From Mycolicibacterium moriokaense (lineage in GTDB: Bacteria > Actinomycetota > Actinomycetes > Mycobacteriales > Mycobacteriaceae), in NCBI RefSeq assembly GCF_003201655.1, contig NZ_QJJU01000022.1, positions 43,485 to 107,484 on the forward strand: a stretch of DNA of 64,000 nucleotides, read 5' to 3'. The position numbers and the translations under genes were made by a program. Shown piece by piece: positions 32,961 to 40,812 of the stretch (position 1 is the first letter of the stretch; each line of letters begins with the position of its first letter). A model generated the notes under the pieces. It did no database searches. It saw only the letters and a list, made by a program, of their open reading frames with translations, and had not been told where the DNA came from.

Positions 32961-34427
32961 ATTGCAAAGATGGCGGGTGCCAAACCGACGGTCGCGGTCA
33001 TCGGCGCAGGCCCTGGCGGCATCGCGATGGGCATTCAGCTCGCAGGCGGCGGCTACGACTTCACGATCTTCGATCGCGGCGAGGGATTCGGCGGCACCTG
33101 GCGCAACAACACCTATCCCGGTGCCGCATGCGATGTGCCATCGCACTTCTACTCGTACTCGTACGCACTCAACCCGCGGTGGAGCAAGACCTTCGCCAAC
33201 CAGCCGGAGATCCTCACCTATCTGGAGAAGGTCGCCGCCGACAACGGGCTCGGCGACCACCTCGTCGCGAGCAGCCGCGTCACGTCCGTGCGCTGGTCGG
33301 ACTCGGCGACCCGCTGGACACTTGAGACCGACGACGGTGTCACCCACGAGTTCGACGTCGTCGTCACCGCGGTGGGAATGCTGGACGTTCCCAACGTCCC
33401 CGACATCGCAGGAGCCGACCGGTTCCGCGGCCGCAGATTCCACTCGTCGCAATGGGATCACTCCAAATCGACTGCGGGCGAGCGTGTTGCATCCATCGGA
33501 ACGGGCGCCAGTGCCATCCAATACGTACCGGAGATCGCGCAGGACGCCGCGCATCTGACGGTGTTTCAGCGGACGCCGATCTGGGTGAGCCCCCGGTATG
33601 ACGAGCCATTCACCGCCGAGCAGCAGGAACTCTTCGAACGCGATCCCGACGAGGCACTCAAGGTGAGAGACGCGGCATTCCAGGCCTACGAGTCGGCCAA
33701 CTTCGCCGCATCGTCAACGATGACCAAAGAGCTGACGGAGATGGCCTACTCGTATCTTCAGCGGAAAGTCACGGATCCGGAGCTGCGAGCCAAGCTGACG
33801 CCGTCCTATCCCGTCGGCTGCAAACGCCCGCTGCAATCCCGCGCCTGGTTCCCGACGTTCGCGCTTCCCAATGTCCGTCTGGAGACCTCTCCCATCGTGG
33901 AGTTCACCGAACGGGGTCTGCGCACCGCGGACGGCGCCGAGCACGAGGCCGACACCGTCATCTATGGCACCGGATTCCACGCCGCCGACTACCTGCGCAG
34001 CCTCGACGTGCACGGCACCAGCGGGCGGCGGCTACGCGACGACTGGCGCGACGGTGCCGAGGCCTATCTCGGGACGGTCGTCCCCGGCTACCCAAATCTG
34101 TTCACCCTGTACGGACCGAACACCAACGGGGTCACCTCGATCATCTACATCCTCGAGGCGCAGGCCGAGTTCGTCCGTCGGCTGCTCGACGACATGAGCC
34201 GCACCGGCGTGCAGGCCGTCGAGGTCAGGCGTGACGTCCACGATGCGTACAACGACGAGATCCAGCGGGCGATGCAGGACACCGTGTGGCTGGCCAACTG
34301 CAACAACTACTACCGACATCCGAACGGCAAGGTTGTCACCCAGTTCCCATACAGCGGAACGAAGTTCGCGACGATGCTCGCCGAGGTAGGACTCGATGCA
34401 TTCGACCGGATGGAGGCAACCGCGTGA
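32958..34427 (+). CDS. flavin-dependent Baeyer-Villiger-type monooxygenase
   Basis: A 489-residue FAD/NADPH monooxygenase. It has an N-terminal FAD motif VAVIGAGPGGIAMG, the Baeyer-Villiger fingerprint F-x-G-x3-H-x3-W-D as FRGRRFHSSQWD near residue 155, a second nucleotide motif SIGTGASAIQ, and the ATG-like TVIYGTGFHAADY near the C-terminus. Such enzymes insert oxygen next to ketones, and mycobacteria also use them to activate thioamides. No ribosome site precedes the ATG. The GTGA overlap with the VOC gene ties it to a three-gene operon. Confidence 0.9.
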   Translation: MIAKMAGAKPTVAVIGAGPGGIAMGIQLAGGGYDFTIFDRGEGFGGTWRNNTYPGAACDVPSHFYSYSYALNPRWSKTFANQPEILTYLEKVAADNGLGDHLVASSRVTSVRWSDSATRWTLETDDGVTHEFDVVVTAVGMLDVPNVPDIAGADRFRGRRFHSSQWDHSKSTAGERVASIGTGASAIQYVPEIAQDAAHLTVFQRTPIWVSPRYDEPFTAEQQELFERDPDEALKVRDAAFQAYESANFAASSTMTKELTEMAYSYLQRKVTDPELRAKLTPSYPVGCKRPLQSRAWFPTFALPNVRLETSPIVEFTERGLRTADGAEHEADTVIYGTGFHAADYLRSLDVHGTSGRRLRDDWRDGAEAYLGTVVPGYPNLFTLYGPNTNGVTSIIYILEAQAEFVRRLLDDMSRTGVQAVEVRRDVHDAYNDEIQRAMQDTVWLANCNNYYRHPNGKVVTQFPYSGTKFATMLAEVGLDAFDRMEATA

Positions 34428-34864
34428 TCGGAATCCACCACACTGCGATAGTCACCGCCGACGTCGAGCACTCCATGCAGTTCTGGTGCGACGGCCTCGG
34501 TTTCACAAGGCTGTTCGACCACACCTTCACCGGTGATTGGCCGACGCTGTTCAACGCCCGCACCGACAAGCTGCGCTCGGTCTTCCTCGGCGACCCGAAT
34601 ACACCCGACACGGGCATCGTCGAACTGGTGCAGTTCGAAGACGCGATACCTGGTGCGCCGCCACCAACCGGCCCGGCATTCGGCTTCTTCCTGTTGTCGC
34701 TTCAGCGCGATGTCGACGTGACACTCGCCGGGCTGGCCGCGCTTGGTTTCGACGACGGCGTGCGCCGCATCGAGATGCCCGCGCCGGGCGGCAAGGTGGT
34801 TGTCATGGCTGTTGTCACCGCGCCGGACAGTGTGCGCGTCGAGTTGATCGGTCCGCCCCAGTGA
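34424..34864 (+). CDS. VOC-family (glyoxalase/dioxygenase-like) protein
   Basis: A 146-residue vicinal-oxygen-chelate fold protein: IGIHHTAIVTADVEHSMQFWCDGLGFTRLFDHTF, with His5/His6 as likely metal ligands, then VRRIEMPAPGGKVVVMAVVTAPDSVRVELIG with the C-terminal Glu ligand. Reaction unknown; members isomerise, epimerise or cleave small carbonyl compounds. The GTG start overlaps the monooxygenase stop as GTGA, and its own TGA overlaps the SDR start the same way. Confidence 0.83.
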   Translation: MIGIHHTAIVTADVEHSMQFWCDGLGFTRLFDHTFTGDWPTLFNARTDKLRSVFLGDPNTPDTGIVELVQFEDAIPGAPPPTGPAFGFFLLSLQRDVDVTLAGLAALGFDDGVRRIEMPAPGGKVVVMAVVTAPDSVRVELIGPPQ

Positions 34865-35610
34865 TCGCCGTCGTCACCGGGGGAGGATCCGGGATCGGCC
34901 GCGCGGTCACCGACCGGCTGCGCAACGCGGGCGCCGACGTCGTGGTGTGGGACCTGGACGGCGGCGATATCGATTGCGATATCAGTGATCCCGCTGCGGT
35001 TGCCGCCGCGATCGACCAAACCGTCGCCGAGCACAGGCCACCCGACCGACTTGTCGCCTGCGCAGGCATCGGGGCGTCGGGGCTGCTGCTCGAGCAGGCA
35101 CCCGCCGACTGGCAGCGCGTCGTCGACACCAACCTGACGGGGACCTGGTTGACCATGCGGGCCACCGCGCGGGCCATGGTGGACGCGGGCTCCGGCGGGT
35201 CGATCGTCGCAGTCTCGAGCATCAGCGGCACGCTCGCAGACCGCGACATGGGCGCCTACTGCGTGTCGAAGGCGGGCATCGACATGCTGGTCCGCGTCGC
35301 GGCTACCGAATGGGGTGCGCACGGCATCCGGGTCAACGCGGTCGGCCCCGGCGTCACCCGCACGCCGATGCTCGCCAAGCCCGAGCAACTGCCGGGATGG
35401 GTCGAAGGGTTGACCGAACGCACCGCACTCGGGCGCCTCGGCGAGGCCGAGGACGTGGCCGAAACAATCATCGCGGTGCTCGAAATGTCTTGGGTCACAG
35501 GGCAGACCGTGTTCGCCGACGGCGGCCTGGCTTTACACAGCCCTATCGATGCATACGGTCAAGCGCAGCGCGTGATGGCTCCGCTGCGAGACGGTTCTGC
35601 CGAACGATGA
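34861..35610 (+). CDS. short-chain dehydrogenase/reductase
   Basis: A 249-residue classical SDR: TGGGSGIGRA cofactor loop, NAG-equivalent CAGIG, catalytic Ser in VSSISGTLADRDMGAYCVSKAGID (Tyr and Lys as Y-C-V-S-K), and the PGVTRTPM loop. It likely oxidises or reduces an alcohol/ketone acting with the Baeyer-Villiger enzyme: alcohol to ketone to ester. The GTG at 34861 shares GTGA with the VOC stop. The 3' 68 bases overlap the small minus-strand membrane gene. Confidence 0.87.
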   Translation: MIAVVTGGGSGIGRAVTDRLRNAGADVVVWDLDGGDIDCDISDPAAVAAAIDQTVAEHRPPDRLVACAGIGASGLLLEQAPADWQRVVDTNLTGTWLTMRATARAMVDAGSGGSIVAVSSISGTLADRDMGAYCVSKAGIDMLVRVAATEWGAHGIRVNAVGPGVTRTPMLAKPEQLPGWVEGLTERTALGRLGEAEDVAETIIAVLEMSWVTGQTVFADGGLALHSPIDAYGQAQRVMAPLRDGSAER

Positions 35611-35680
35611 GGTAGCGGACGGTCAGCAGGATCGAGGCAGGCACGGCCATCAGCGACAGCACCTGAAAGAGTTGTGCCAC
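35543..35680 (-). CDS. small single-span membrane protein (45 residues)
   Basis: A GTG at 35680 opens a 45-residue protein, VAQLFQVLSLMAVPASILLTVRYLIVRQNRLAAEPSRAALDRMHR, in effect one membrane helix (residues 4-25) followed by a basic tail. The start overlaps the stop of the upstream membrane protein as TAGTG, a typical coupling arrangement. Family not recognised. The end overlaps the SDR gene on the other strand by 68 bases, which lowers confidence a little. Confidence 0.6.
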   Translation of the reverse strand: MAQLFQVLSLMAVPASILLTVRYLIVRQNRLAAEPSRAALDRMHR

Positions 35681-36228
35681 TACGCGCCCTTTCCAGACGG
35701 GTGCATGGTTGGCGACATCTGGTCGTACACCTGCCACCAGACGATCTCGTGCTGCAGTGCCGAAATGTGCCCACTCGTCAGCCGGTCATCGGCGTCCATC
35801 AGCGTGTCTGCCAACTTAATCAGCCTGTCGCGGGCGGCAACCGAGATCGGATCGTGGTGACCCGCCATCACCATCGCCCCCATCATGCGGACGCGCGCGC
35901 GTGGTGCGCCTGCCATCGCGAAGGCCACCAATCCGGAGCCGAGGCACGCGGCCGTCGACATGGCGAGCGCGATCCACGGAGTGGTCATGTTGTTGAGGAA
36001 GATCTCGCAGGCGACCCACACAAGGGCACCCCACATCGGCCAGGCCCTTGCCACCCGCACCCGGCGCCGCTCGGATTCACTGATGCCCGGCGGATAGACC
36101 ACCAGGCGGTAGCGCGTCACTCCGAAGCGGTCAGGCCGGATGTCGATCGACCCCCACGGCCGGTCGCCGTCGAGGAGCAGCAGCCAGCCGCGACGTAGCA
36201 GGCCGGAGCCCGACCGTCTGTCGTCCAT
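35680..36228 (-). CDS. conserved mycobacterial membrane protein of unknown function
   Basis: A 182-residue protein starting MDDRRSGSGLLRRGWLLLLDGDRPWGSIDIRPD, then two membrane helices (AWPMWGALVWVACEIFL and WIALAMSTAACLGSGLVAFAMAG), then a cytoplasmic helical domain with DRLIKLADTLMDADDRLTSGHISALQHEIVWWQVYDQM. The ATG at 36228 has CGGAGG just upstream and is chosen over the very long upstream frame, which is antisense to the Fe-S gene. No function can be assigned. It is coupled to the 45-residue protein downstream. Confidence 0.75.
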   Translation of the reverse strand: MDDRRSGSGLLRRGWLLLLDGDRPWGSIDIRPDRFGVTRYRLVVYPPGISESERRRVRVARAWPMWGALVWVACEIFLNNMTTPWIALAMSTAACLGSGLVAFAMAGAPRARVRMMGAMVMAGHHDPISVAARDRLIKLADTLMDADDRLTSGHISALQHEIVWWQVYDQMSPTMHPSGKGA

Positions 36229-36321
36229 GCCTCCGGTGTACCCGCTATCGAGTGCATGTTGTGGGGGTCCGAACGCTTTCTTTACGGCTGCTCCGGCCAT
36301 TCTTGACGGGAATCCATCTGA

Positions 36322-36337
36322 GTATTGTGTACTATAC
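36322..36337. promoter_or_regulatory. imperfect 16-bp palindrome before the Fe-S protein gene
   Basis: The bases 36322-36337 fit GTAT-x-GT-xx-AC-x-ATAC, with 12 of 16 positions palindromic, ending six bases before the ATG at 36343. It is AT-rich in a GC-rich setting and overlaps the region where a promoter or short leader would be, so it may be an operator. Confidence 0.4.
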
Positions 36338-36342
36338 CCAGC

Positions 36343-37377
36343 ATGACGCCCGAGAGGATCTCCGCCCGGCTCGCCGACCACCCCACCGTCCGCAAGGTGC
36401 TGGCCCGAAAGACGGAGAAGCCCGGGGTCATCGACGCCGACTGGCTGCGTCAGGTGTGTCTCGACGCGGGTGCCGACGACGTCGCGTTCGCGAGTGTCGA
36501 CAATCCCGATCTCGCCGGCGAGCGCGAGCATGTCGACGCGGCGCTGCCGGGTACGAAGAGCTTCATCTCGCTGGTCGTGAAGATGAACCGGGACAACGTC
36601 CGGTCGACCGCGCGCAGCGTGGCCAATCAGGAGTTCCACCGCAGCGGCGAAATCATGAACGAGGCGGCCCACCGGGTAACGCGTGCGCTGGAAGAAGCGG
36701 GCTACCGCGCAATCAACCCGTCGATGTCCTTCCCGATGGAGATGGACAAGTTCCCCGGCCGCATCTGGGTGGTAGCGCACAAGCCGGTTGCGGTGGCCGC
36801 CGGCCTCGGCGTGATGGGCATCCACCGCAATGTGATCCATCCGAAATTCGGCAACTTCATCCTGCTCGGCACGATCCTCGTCGCCGCACCGGTGAGCAGT
36901 TACGGTGAGCCGCTGGACTATTCGCCGTGCCTGGAGTGCAAGCTGTGTGTCGCGGCATGTCCGGTCGGGGCAATCAAGAAGAACGGCGACTTCGACTTCG
37001 TCGCCTGCTCTGTGCACAACTACCGCGAGTTCATGGGTGGGTTCACCGACTGGGCCCAAACCATCGCCGACAGCGCCGACGCCGACGACTTCCGGTCGCG
37101 CGTCAGCGATTCCGAGAACGCGTCGATGTGGCAGAGCCTGTCGTTCAAGGCGAACTACAAGGCGGCGTATTGCCTTGCCGTGTGTCCCGCAGGCGAGGAC
37201 GTCATCGAGCCCTATCTCGAAGACCGCAAGGGTTTCATGGACCTGGTGCTGAAGCCGCTGCAGGAGAAGAAGGAAACGCTGTACGTGCTGCCGAACTCGG
37301 AGGCCAAGGCGCACGCCGAACGTCGCTACCCGCACAAGCAGGTGAAGGTCGTCGACAGCGGCATCCGAGGACGTTGA
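36343..37377 (+). CDS. 4Fe-4S cluster protein, QueG/reductive-dehalogenase-like
   Basis: A 344-residue soluble protein with a ferredoxin-like cluster motif CLECKLCVAACPVGAI near residues 198-213 and a further C-x3-C-P (CLAVCP) near 276-281, enough cysteines for two [4Fe-4S] clusters. The N-terminal half (VCLDAGADDVAFASVDNPDL, SFISLVVKMNRDNVRS, GLGVMGIHRNVIHPKFGNFILLG) resembles the cobalamin-binding part of epoxyqueuosine reductases, so a corrinoid-linked reductase is possible. The ATG at 36343 is used; no ribosome site is seen. The substrate is unknown. Confidence 0.78.
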   Translation: MTPERISARLADHPTVRKVLARKTEKPGVIDADWLRQVCLDAGADDVAFASVDNPDLAGEREHVDAALPGTKSFISLVVKMNRDNVRSTARSVANQEFHRSGEIMNEAAHRVTRALEEAGYRAINPSMSFPMEMDKFPGRIWVVAHKPVAVAAGLGVMGIHRNVIHPKFGNFILLGTILVAAPVSSYGEPLDYSPCLECKLCVAACPVGAIKKNGDFDFVACSVHNYREFMGGFTDWAQTIADSADADDFRSRVSDSENASMWQSLSFKANYKAAYCLAVCPAGEDVIEPYLEDRKGFMDLVLKPLQEKKETLYVLPNSEAKAHAERRYPHKQVKVVDSGIRGR

Positions 37378-37782
37378 GGCCGTTAGGCCCCGATCTCAAG
37401 TCACAACAATCACATTTGTCACATTAACCACACCAGCACCGTTATTAATTGTATTAACAATTTGCACTTTGAAAACATATGCCCCAAATTCATCAGCCGT
37501 CACTTAACGATTTGCCCGTCATGGCATTCCGGCGCCCGTGGCCCCGCGATCCCGGCGCCAGAGATACTCCTGCTGACCTGGCGGTATTCGTTACCTCGCG
37601 CGTGGGTTCAAATCTTATTGGCCTCATACGGCGCATAGCTATTAAATAATCTCAGAGAATACAATAAGACTCATTAGACTAGCTGTGCATCTCACGCCTC
37701 ATAGGTAAGTTCAGTATCACGACCAAGCAACCCCCGCCCTAACTGGAGTGCACGCTCCGGCGCGCCTTACGAAGGGATCGAC
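37378..37782. other. 405-base AT-rich gap without a gene
   Basis: The stretch, especially 37395-37510 and 37610-37700, is far richer in A and T than the surroundings (for example repeated TTAACA/TTAATTG runs and TAAATAATCTCAGAG). No open frame of coding character was seen on either strand. It precedes a secreted Rpf gene with a GAAGGG ribosome site about 7 bases before its ATG. Rpf genes in mycobacteria often have long regulated leaders, but no known riboswitch consensus was recognised. It could also be foreign DNA. Confidence 0.6.
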
Positions 37783-38193
37783 ATGAGTTTTCGCAGGGCC
37801 ATCACCGTGCTCGCGATAACCGGTGCGATCGCGACGGCTCAACTAGTCCTGGAAGTCCCGGCCGCGGACGCCGAACCGAATTGGGACGCAATGGCTCAGT
37901 GCGAGTCGGGAGGTAACTGGTCGGCCAACACCGGCAACGGTTTCTACGGTGGACTTCAATTCAACCCGGCCACATGGGCCGCGAACGGAGGCGTCGGCTC
38001 ACCCGCCACCGCGAGTCGCGACCAGCAGATACAGGTCGCGCGCAATGTCATGCACACCCAAGGCATCGGCGCCTGGCCCGTCTGCGGCGGCCCAATCGGG
38101 TTCGCGGCCTCGACGTGCCGCGCGATGGTGGCCTGGATCCCTCTCGGAAATCTGCCCCATCTGTGCACCGTGTTGCTCAACCCTCTGACGTGA
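37783..38193 (+). CDS. short secreted resuscitation-promoting factor (RpfC/E-like)
   Basis: A 136-residue protein with a signal peptide (SFRRAITVLAITGAIATAQLV, predicted cleavage near AADAE at about residue 32) and a single Rpf catalytic domain: Glu41 in AQCESGGNWSANTGNGFYGGLQF, and IGAWPVCGGPIG with the partner cysteine. A 35-residue tail with two further cysteines (STC...HLC) follows, absent from minimal Rpf proteins. It would cleave peptidoglycan in the wall. The window thus has two Rpf genes, this and rpfB. Confidence 0.9.
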   Translation: MSFRRAITVLAITGAIATAQLVLEVPAADAEPNWDAMAQCESGGNWSANTGNGFYGGLQFNPATWAANGGVGSPATASRDQQIQVARNVMHTQGIGAWPVCGGPIGFAASTCRAMVAWIPLGNLPHLCTVLLNPLT

Positions 38194-38278
38194 GGACCCG
38201 ATAACAATCCCGACCCCAAATCGTCTCGAATCGATATGGAGGTCGGAGTACGAGGCCGACGGCCATTAACGTTGCTGC

Positions 38279-39412
38279 GTGCACCGCCGAACCGCCCTAA
38301 AACTGCCGCTCTTGCTGGCAGTTGGTGCTGCGCTGACCCGTTTGCCCCACGCCGCCGCTGAGCCGACCAGATGGACAGCGGACTACGCCAACCGCTGGTA
38401 TCAAGCGCAAGGCTGGCCCGTCGGCGCCAACTACGTCACATCGACGGCCGTCAACCAGCTCGAGATGTTCCAGCCGGGCACGTACGATCCACGACGCATC
38501 GACGCCGAACTGGGCTACGCCCGATCACTCGGGCTGAATTCCGTGCGGGTCTTCCTTCACGATCTGCTGTGGGCCCAAGATCCACGGGGATTTCTGGGCC
38601 GCCTCACGCAATTCGTCGGCATTGCGGCTGCCCATGGCATCAAGCCACTCTTCGTTCTGTTCGACTCCTGCTGGAACCCCTTCCCCCGCCCTGGCCCGCA
38701 GGCCCCGCCGACGCTAGGAGTGCACAACGCCGGTTGGGTGCAGAGCCCGGGTGCCGAGCACTTGGGCGATCCGAGTTACCGCACAGTTCTGTACGCGTAC
38801 GTCACGGGGGTCGTGGGCCAGTTCCGCAGCGATAGTCGCGTTTTGGGCTGGGACTTGTGGAACGAGCCCGACAATCCGGCGCGGGTGTATCGCAAGGTGG
38901 AGAGGAAGGACAAGCAGGATCTCGTCGCGGCGCTGCTTCCCCAGGTTTTTCAGTGGGCGCGTTCGGTGAACCCGGTGCAACCGCTGACAAGTGGTGTCTG
39001 GACCGGAAGCTGGGACGAGGGCAGCCGCAGCGATATCAGCGGCATCCAACTCGACAACTCCGACGTGATCACCTTCCACTCCTACGGCAAGCCGGCCGAA
39101 TTCGAGGCCAAGATCGACGAGCTTTCCTCACAGGGCCGACCGATTCTCTGCACGGAGTATCTGGCCCGGCCGTTGGGCAGCACCGTCGAAGGAATACTGC
39201 CAATCGCCAAGCGGCACAACGTCGGTGCATTCAACTGGGGCTTTGTAGCTGGTAAGACTCAGACATATCTGCCGTGGGATTCGTGGGACCACCCGTACAA
39301 AACCGTCCCGAAGGTGTGGTTCAGCGACCTCGTGAACCCCGATGGGCGGCCCTACCAGGACAGTGAGATACAGACGATCCGGCAGTTGGCAGCTGGGTCC
39401 GGGACCACCTGA
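38279..39412 (+). CDS. secreted GH5-like glycoside hydrolase
   Basis: A 377-residue enzyme with an N-terminal export signal bearing two arginines (MHRRTALKLPLLLAVGAA), possibly Tat, followed by a TIM-barrel of cellulase/mannanase type. The acid/base Glu lies in WDLWNEPDN (about residue 196) and the nucleophile Glu in ILCTEYLARP (about 294), the right order and spacing for clan GH-A. HSYGKP and FNWGFVAGKTQT provide other pocket residues. Substrate unknown; cell-wall or environmental glycan is possible. GTG start at 38279. It ends seven bases from the convergent pth stop. Confidence 0.82.
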   Translation: MHRRTALKLPLLLAVGAALTRLPHAAAEPTRWTADYANRWYQAQGWPVGANYVTSTAVNQLEMFQPGTYDPRRIDAELGYARSLGLNSVRVFLHDLLWAQDPRGFLGRLTQFVGIAAAHGIKPLFVLFDSCWNPFPRPGPQAPPTLGVHNAGWVQSPGAEHLGDPSYRTVLYAYVTGVVGQFRSDSRVLGWDLWNEPDNPARVYRKVERKDKQDLVAALLPQVFQWARSVNPVQPLTSGVWTGSWDEGSRSDISGIQLDNSDVITFHSYGKPAEFEAKIDELSSQGRPILCTEYLARPLGSTVEGILPIAKRHNVGAFNWGFVAGKTQTYLPWDSWDHPYKTVPKVWFSDLVNPDGRPYQDSEIQTIRQLAAGSGTT

Positions 39413-39419
39413 CGCCCCG

Positions 39420-39998
39420 CTAGCCCCAGGCGTGCACGGTGTTCTGCGCAGGCTCAAGGCCTTGGGCCACAAGGAGTTCGGTGGCGTCGGCGGCCTGCTC
39501 GCAGATGGTGGGAACCTCTTTCCACTCAGCGTTGGTGAAGTTCCCGAGCACGAACGCCGCGCCGTCCATACGGCCGGGCGGGCGGCCGATACCGATGCGA
39601 ACCCGCTGAAAGTCGTTGGTGCCCAACGAGGACCCCACCGAACGGAGCCCATTGTGGCCTGCGACGCCACCTCCGAACTTCAGCCGGATGCGGCCGAACT
39701 CGACGTCGAGCTCGTCGTGGATCACCACGATATCGGCGGGCGCCACCGAGTAGAACTTGGCCAGCGGCGCGACCTGGCGGCCAGACTCATTCATGTAGCA
39801 CCGCGGTTTGGCCAAAACGATCGACCGGCCGCCGAGGTGGCCCGTCGCCACCTCGGCCCCGGACTTCTTGTGCACCTTGAACCCCGAGCCGATGCGGTCG
39901 GACAGGATGTCGGCCACAAGGAAACCCAGGTTGTGCCGCGTCGTTTCGTATCGCGGTCCAGGGTTGCCCAGGCCGACCACCAGAAGGGAATCGGCCAT
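39420..39998 (-). CDS. pth: peptidyl-tRNA hydrolase
   Basis: A 192-residue enzyme that releases peptides from tRNAs dropped by the ribosome. It has VVGLGNPGPRYETTRHNLGF with catalytic His, then KPRCYMNESGRQVAPLAKFY and VIHDELDVEFGRIRLKFGGGVAGHNGLRS with the conserved Asp. It lies 12 bases downstream of rplY on the same strand, the usual mycobacterial pair. Confidence 0.97.
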   Translation of the reverse strand: MADSLLVVGLGNPGPRYETTRHNLGFLVADILSDRIGSGFKVHKKSGAEVATGHLGGRSIVLAKPRCYMNESGRQVAPLAKFYSVAPADIVVIHDELDVEFGRIRLKFGGGVAGHNGLRSVGSSLGTNDFQRVRIGIGRPPGRMDGAAFVLGNFTNAEWKEVPTICEQAADATELLVAQGLEPAQNTVHAWG

Positions 39999-40010
39999 CT
40001 GGGTGTCCGC

Positions 40011-40679
40011 CTACTCGGAAGCTTCGGCGGGCGCCTCTTCGCCAGCCTCGCCCTCGGCGGCTTCGCCCTCTTCGCCCTCGGCCTCCTCGGCTGCCTCGAC
40101 TGCACCCTCGCCCTCGAGGTCCTCTGCCGTCGGCGCTGCGACGACGTTGACGACGAGCATCTCGGGATCCGAGATCAGCGAGACACCAGCTGGCAGCGTG
40201 ATCGCGGCTGCGGCGAACTGGGTGCCGATCTCGGCGCCCTCGACCGAAACGGTGAGGTGGTCGGGGATCGACTGCACGTCCGCCTCGATCGTGATGGTGT
40301 TGGCGTCCTGGGTGACCAGGGTGCCGGACTCGGCTTCGCCCTCGACGACGACGTTGACCTCGACGGTCACCTTCTCGCCGCGGCGCACGACGAGCAGGTC
40401 GGCGTGCTGAATGTTGCGGCGGATCGGGTGGATCTCGAGGGACTTGGTCAGCGCGAGCTGCTCCTTGCCCTCGATGTCGAGGGTGAGCACCGCGTTGGTG
40501 CCGGAGTGCCGAAGCACAGCGGAGAAGTCGTGCGCGTCGAGTTCGAGGTGCTGCGGGTCCGCGCCGTGGCCGTAGAGGACCGCGGGCACCTTGCCGAGGC
40601 GTCGGGCGCGGCGCGAGGCGCCCTTGCCGGTTTCCGTGCGGACCGCAGCGGTCAGGTTATTGGGGGCGTTCTTGGCCAT
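40011..40679 (-). CDS. rplY: 50S ribosomal protein L25 (general stress protein Ctc type)
   Basis: A 222-residue L25/TL5/Ctc protein that binds 5S rRNA. The N-terminal L25 domain (VRTETGKGASRRARRLGKVPAVLYGHG) is followed by the beta-barrel TL5 domain and a low-complexity acidic tail of about 40 residues rich in Glu and Ala. The tail is longer than in many relatives but common in mycobacteria. The first gene of the rplY-pth pair, with a 133-base gap before the next gene. Confidence 0.96.
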   Translation of the reverse strand: MAKNAPNNLTAAVRTETGKGASRRARRLGKVPAVLYGHGADPQHLELDAHDFSAVLRHSGTNAVLTLDIEGKEQLALTKSLEIHPIRRNIQHADLLVVRRGEKVTVEVNVVVEGEAESGTLVTQDANTITIEADVQSIPDHLTVSVEGAEIGTQFAAAAITLPAGVSLISDPEMLVVNVVAAPTAEDLEGEGAVEAAEEAEGEEGEAAEGEAGEEAPAEASE

Positions 40680-40812
40680 GTATCGCTCCTGTTTCGTGTA
40701 CTGAGCACGGCCAGGGCGTAACCACTGAAACGGTTCGCGTCGATAACGGTGACCGGGCCACCCTCGCCGTGATTACCGGCCAGGGTAGTCGGAGCGGTGG
40801 CTCATCCCCAAA

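Noticed and set aside
37378..37782. c-di-AMP (ydaO-type) riboswitch before the rpf gene
   Set aside because: Some rpf genes have one, but I could not see the conserved core bases in this AT-rich stretch.
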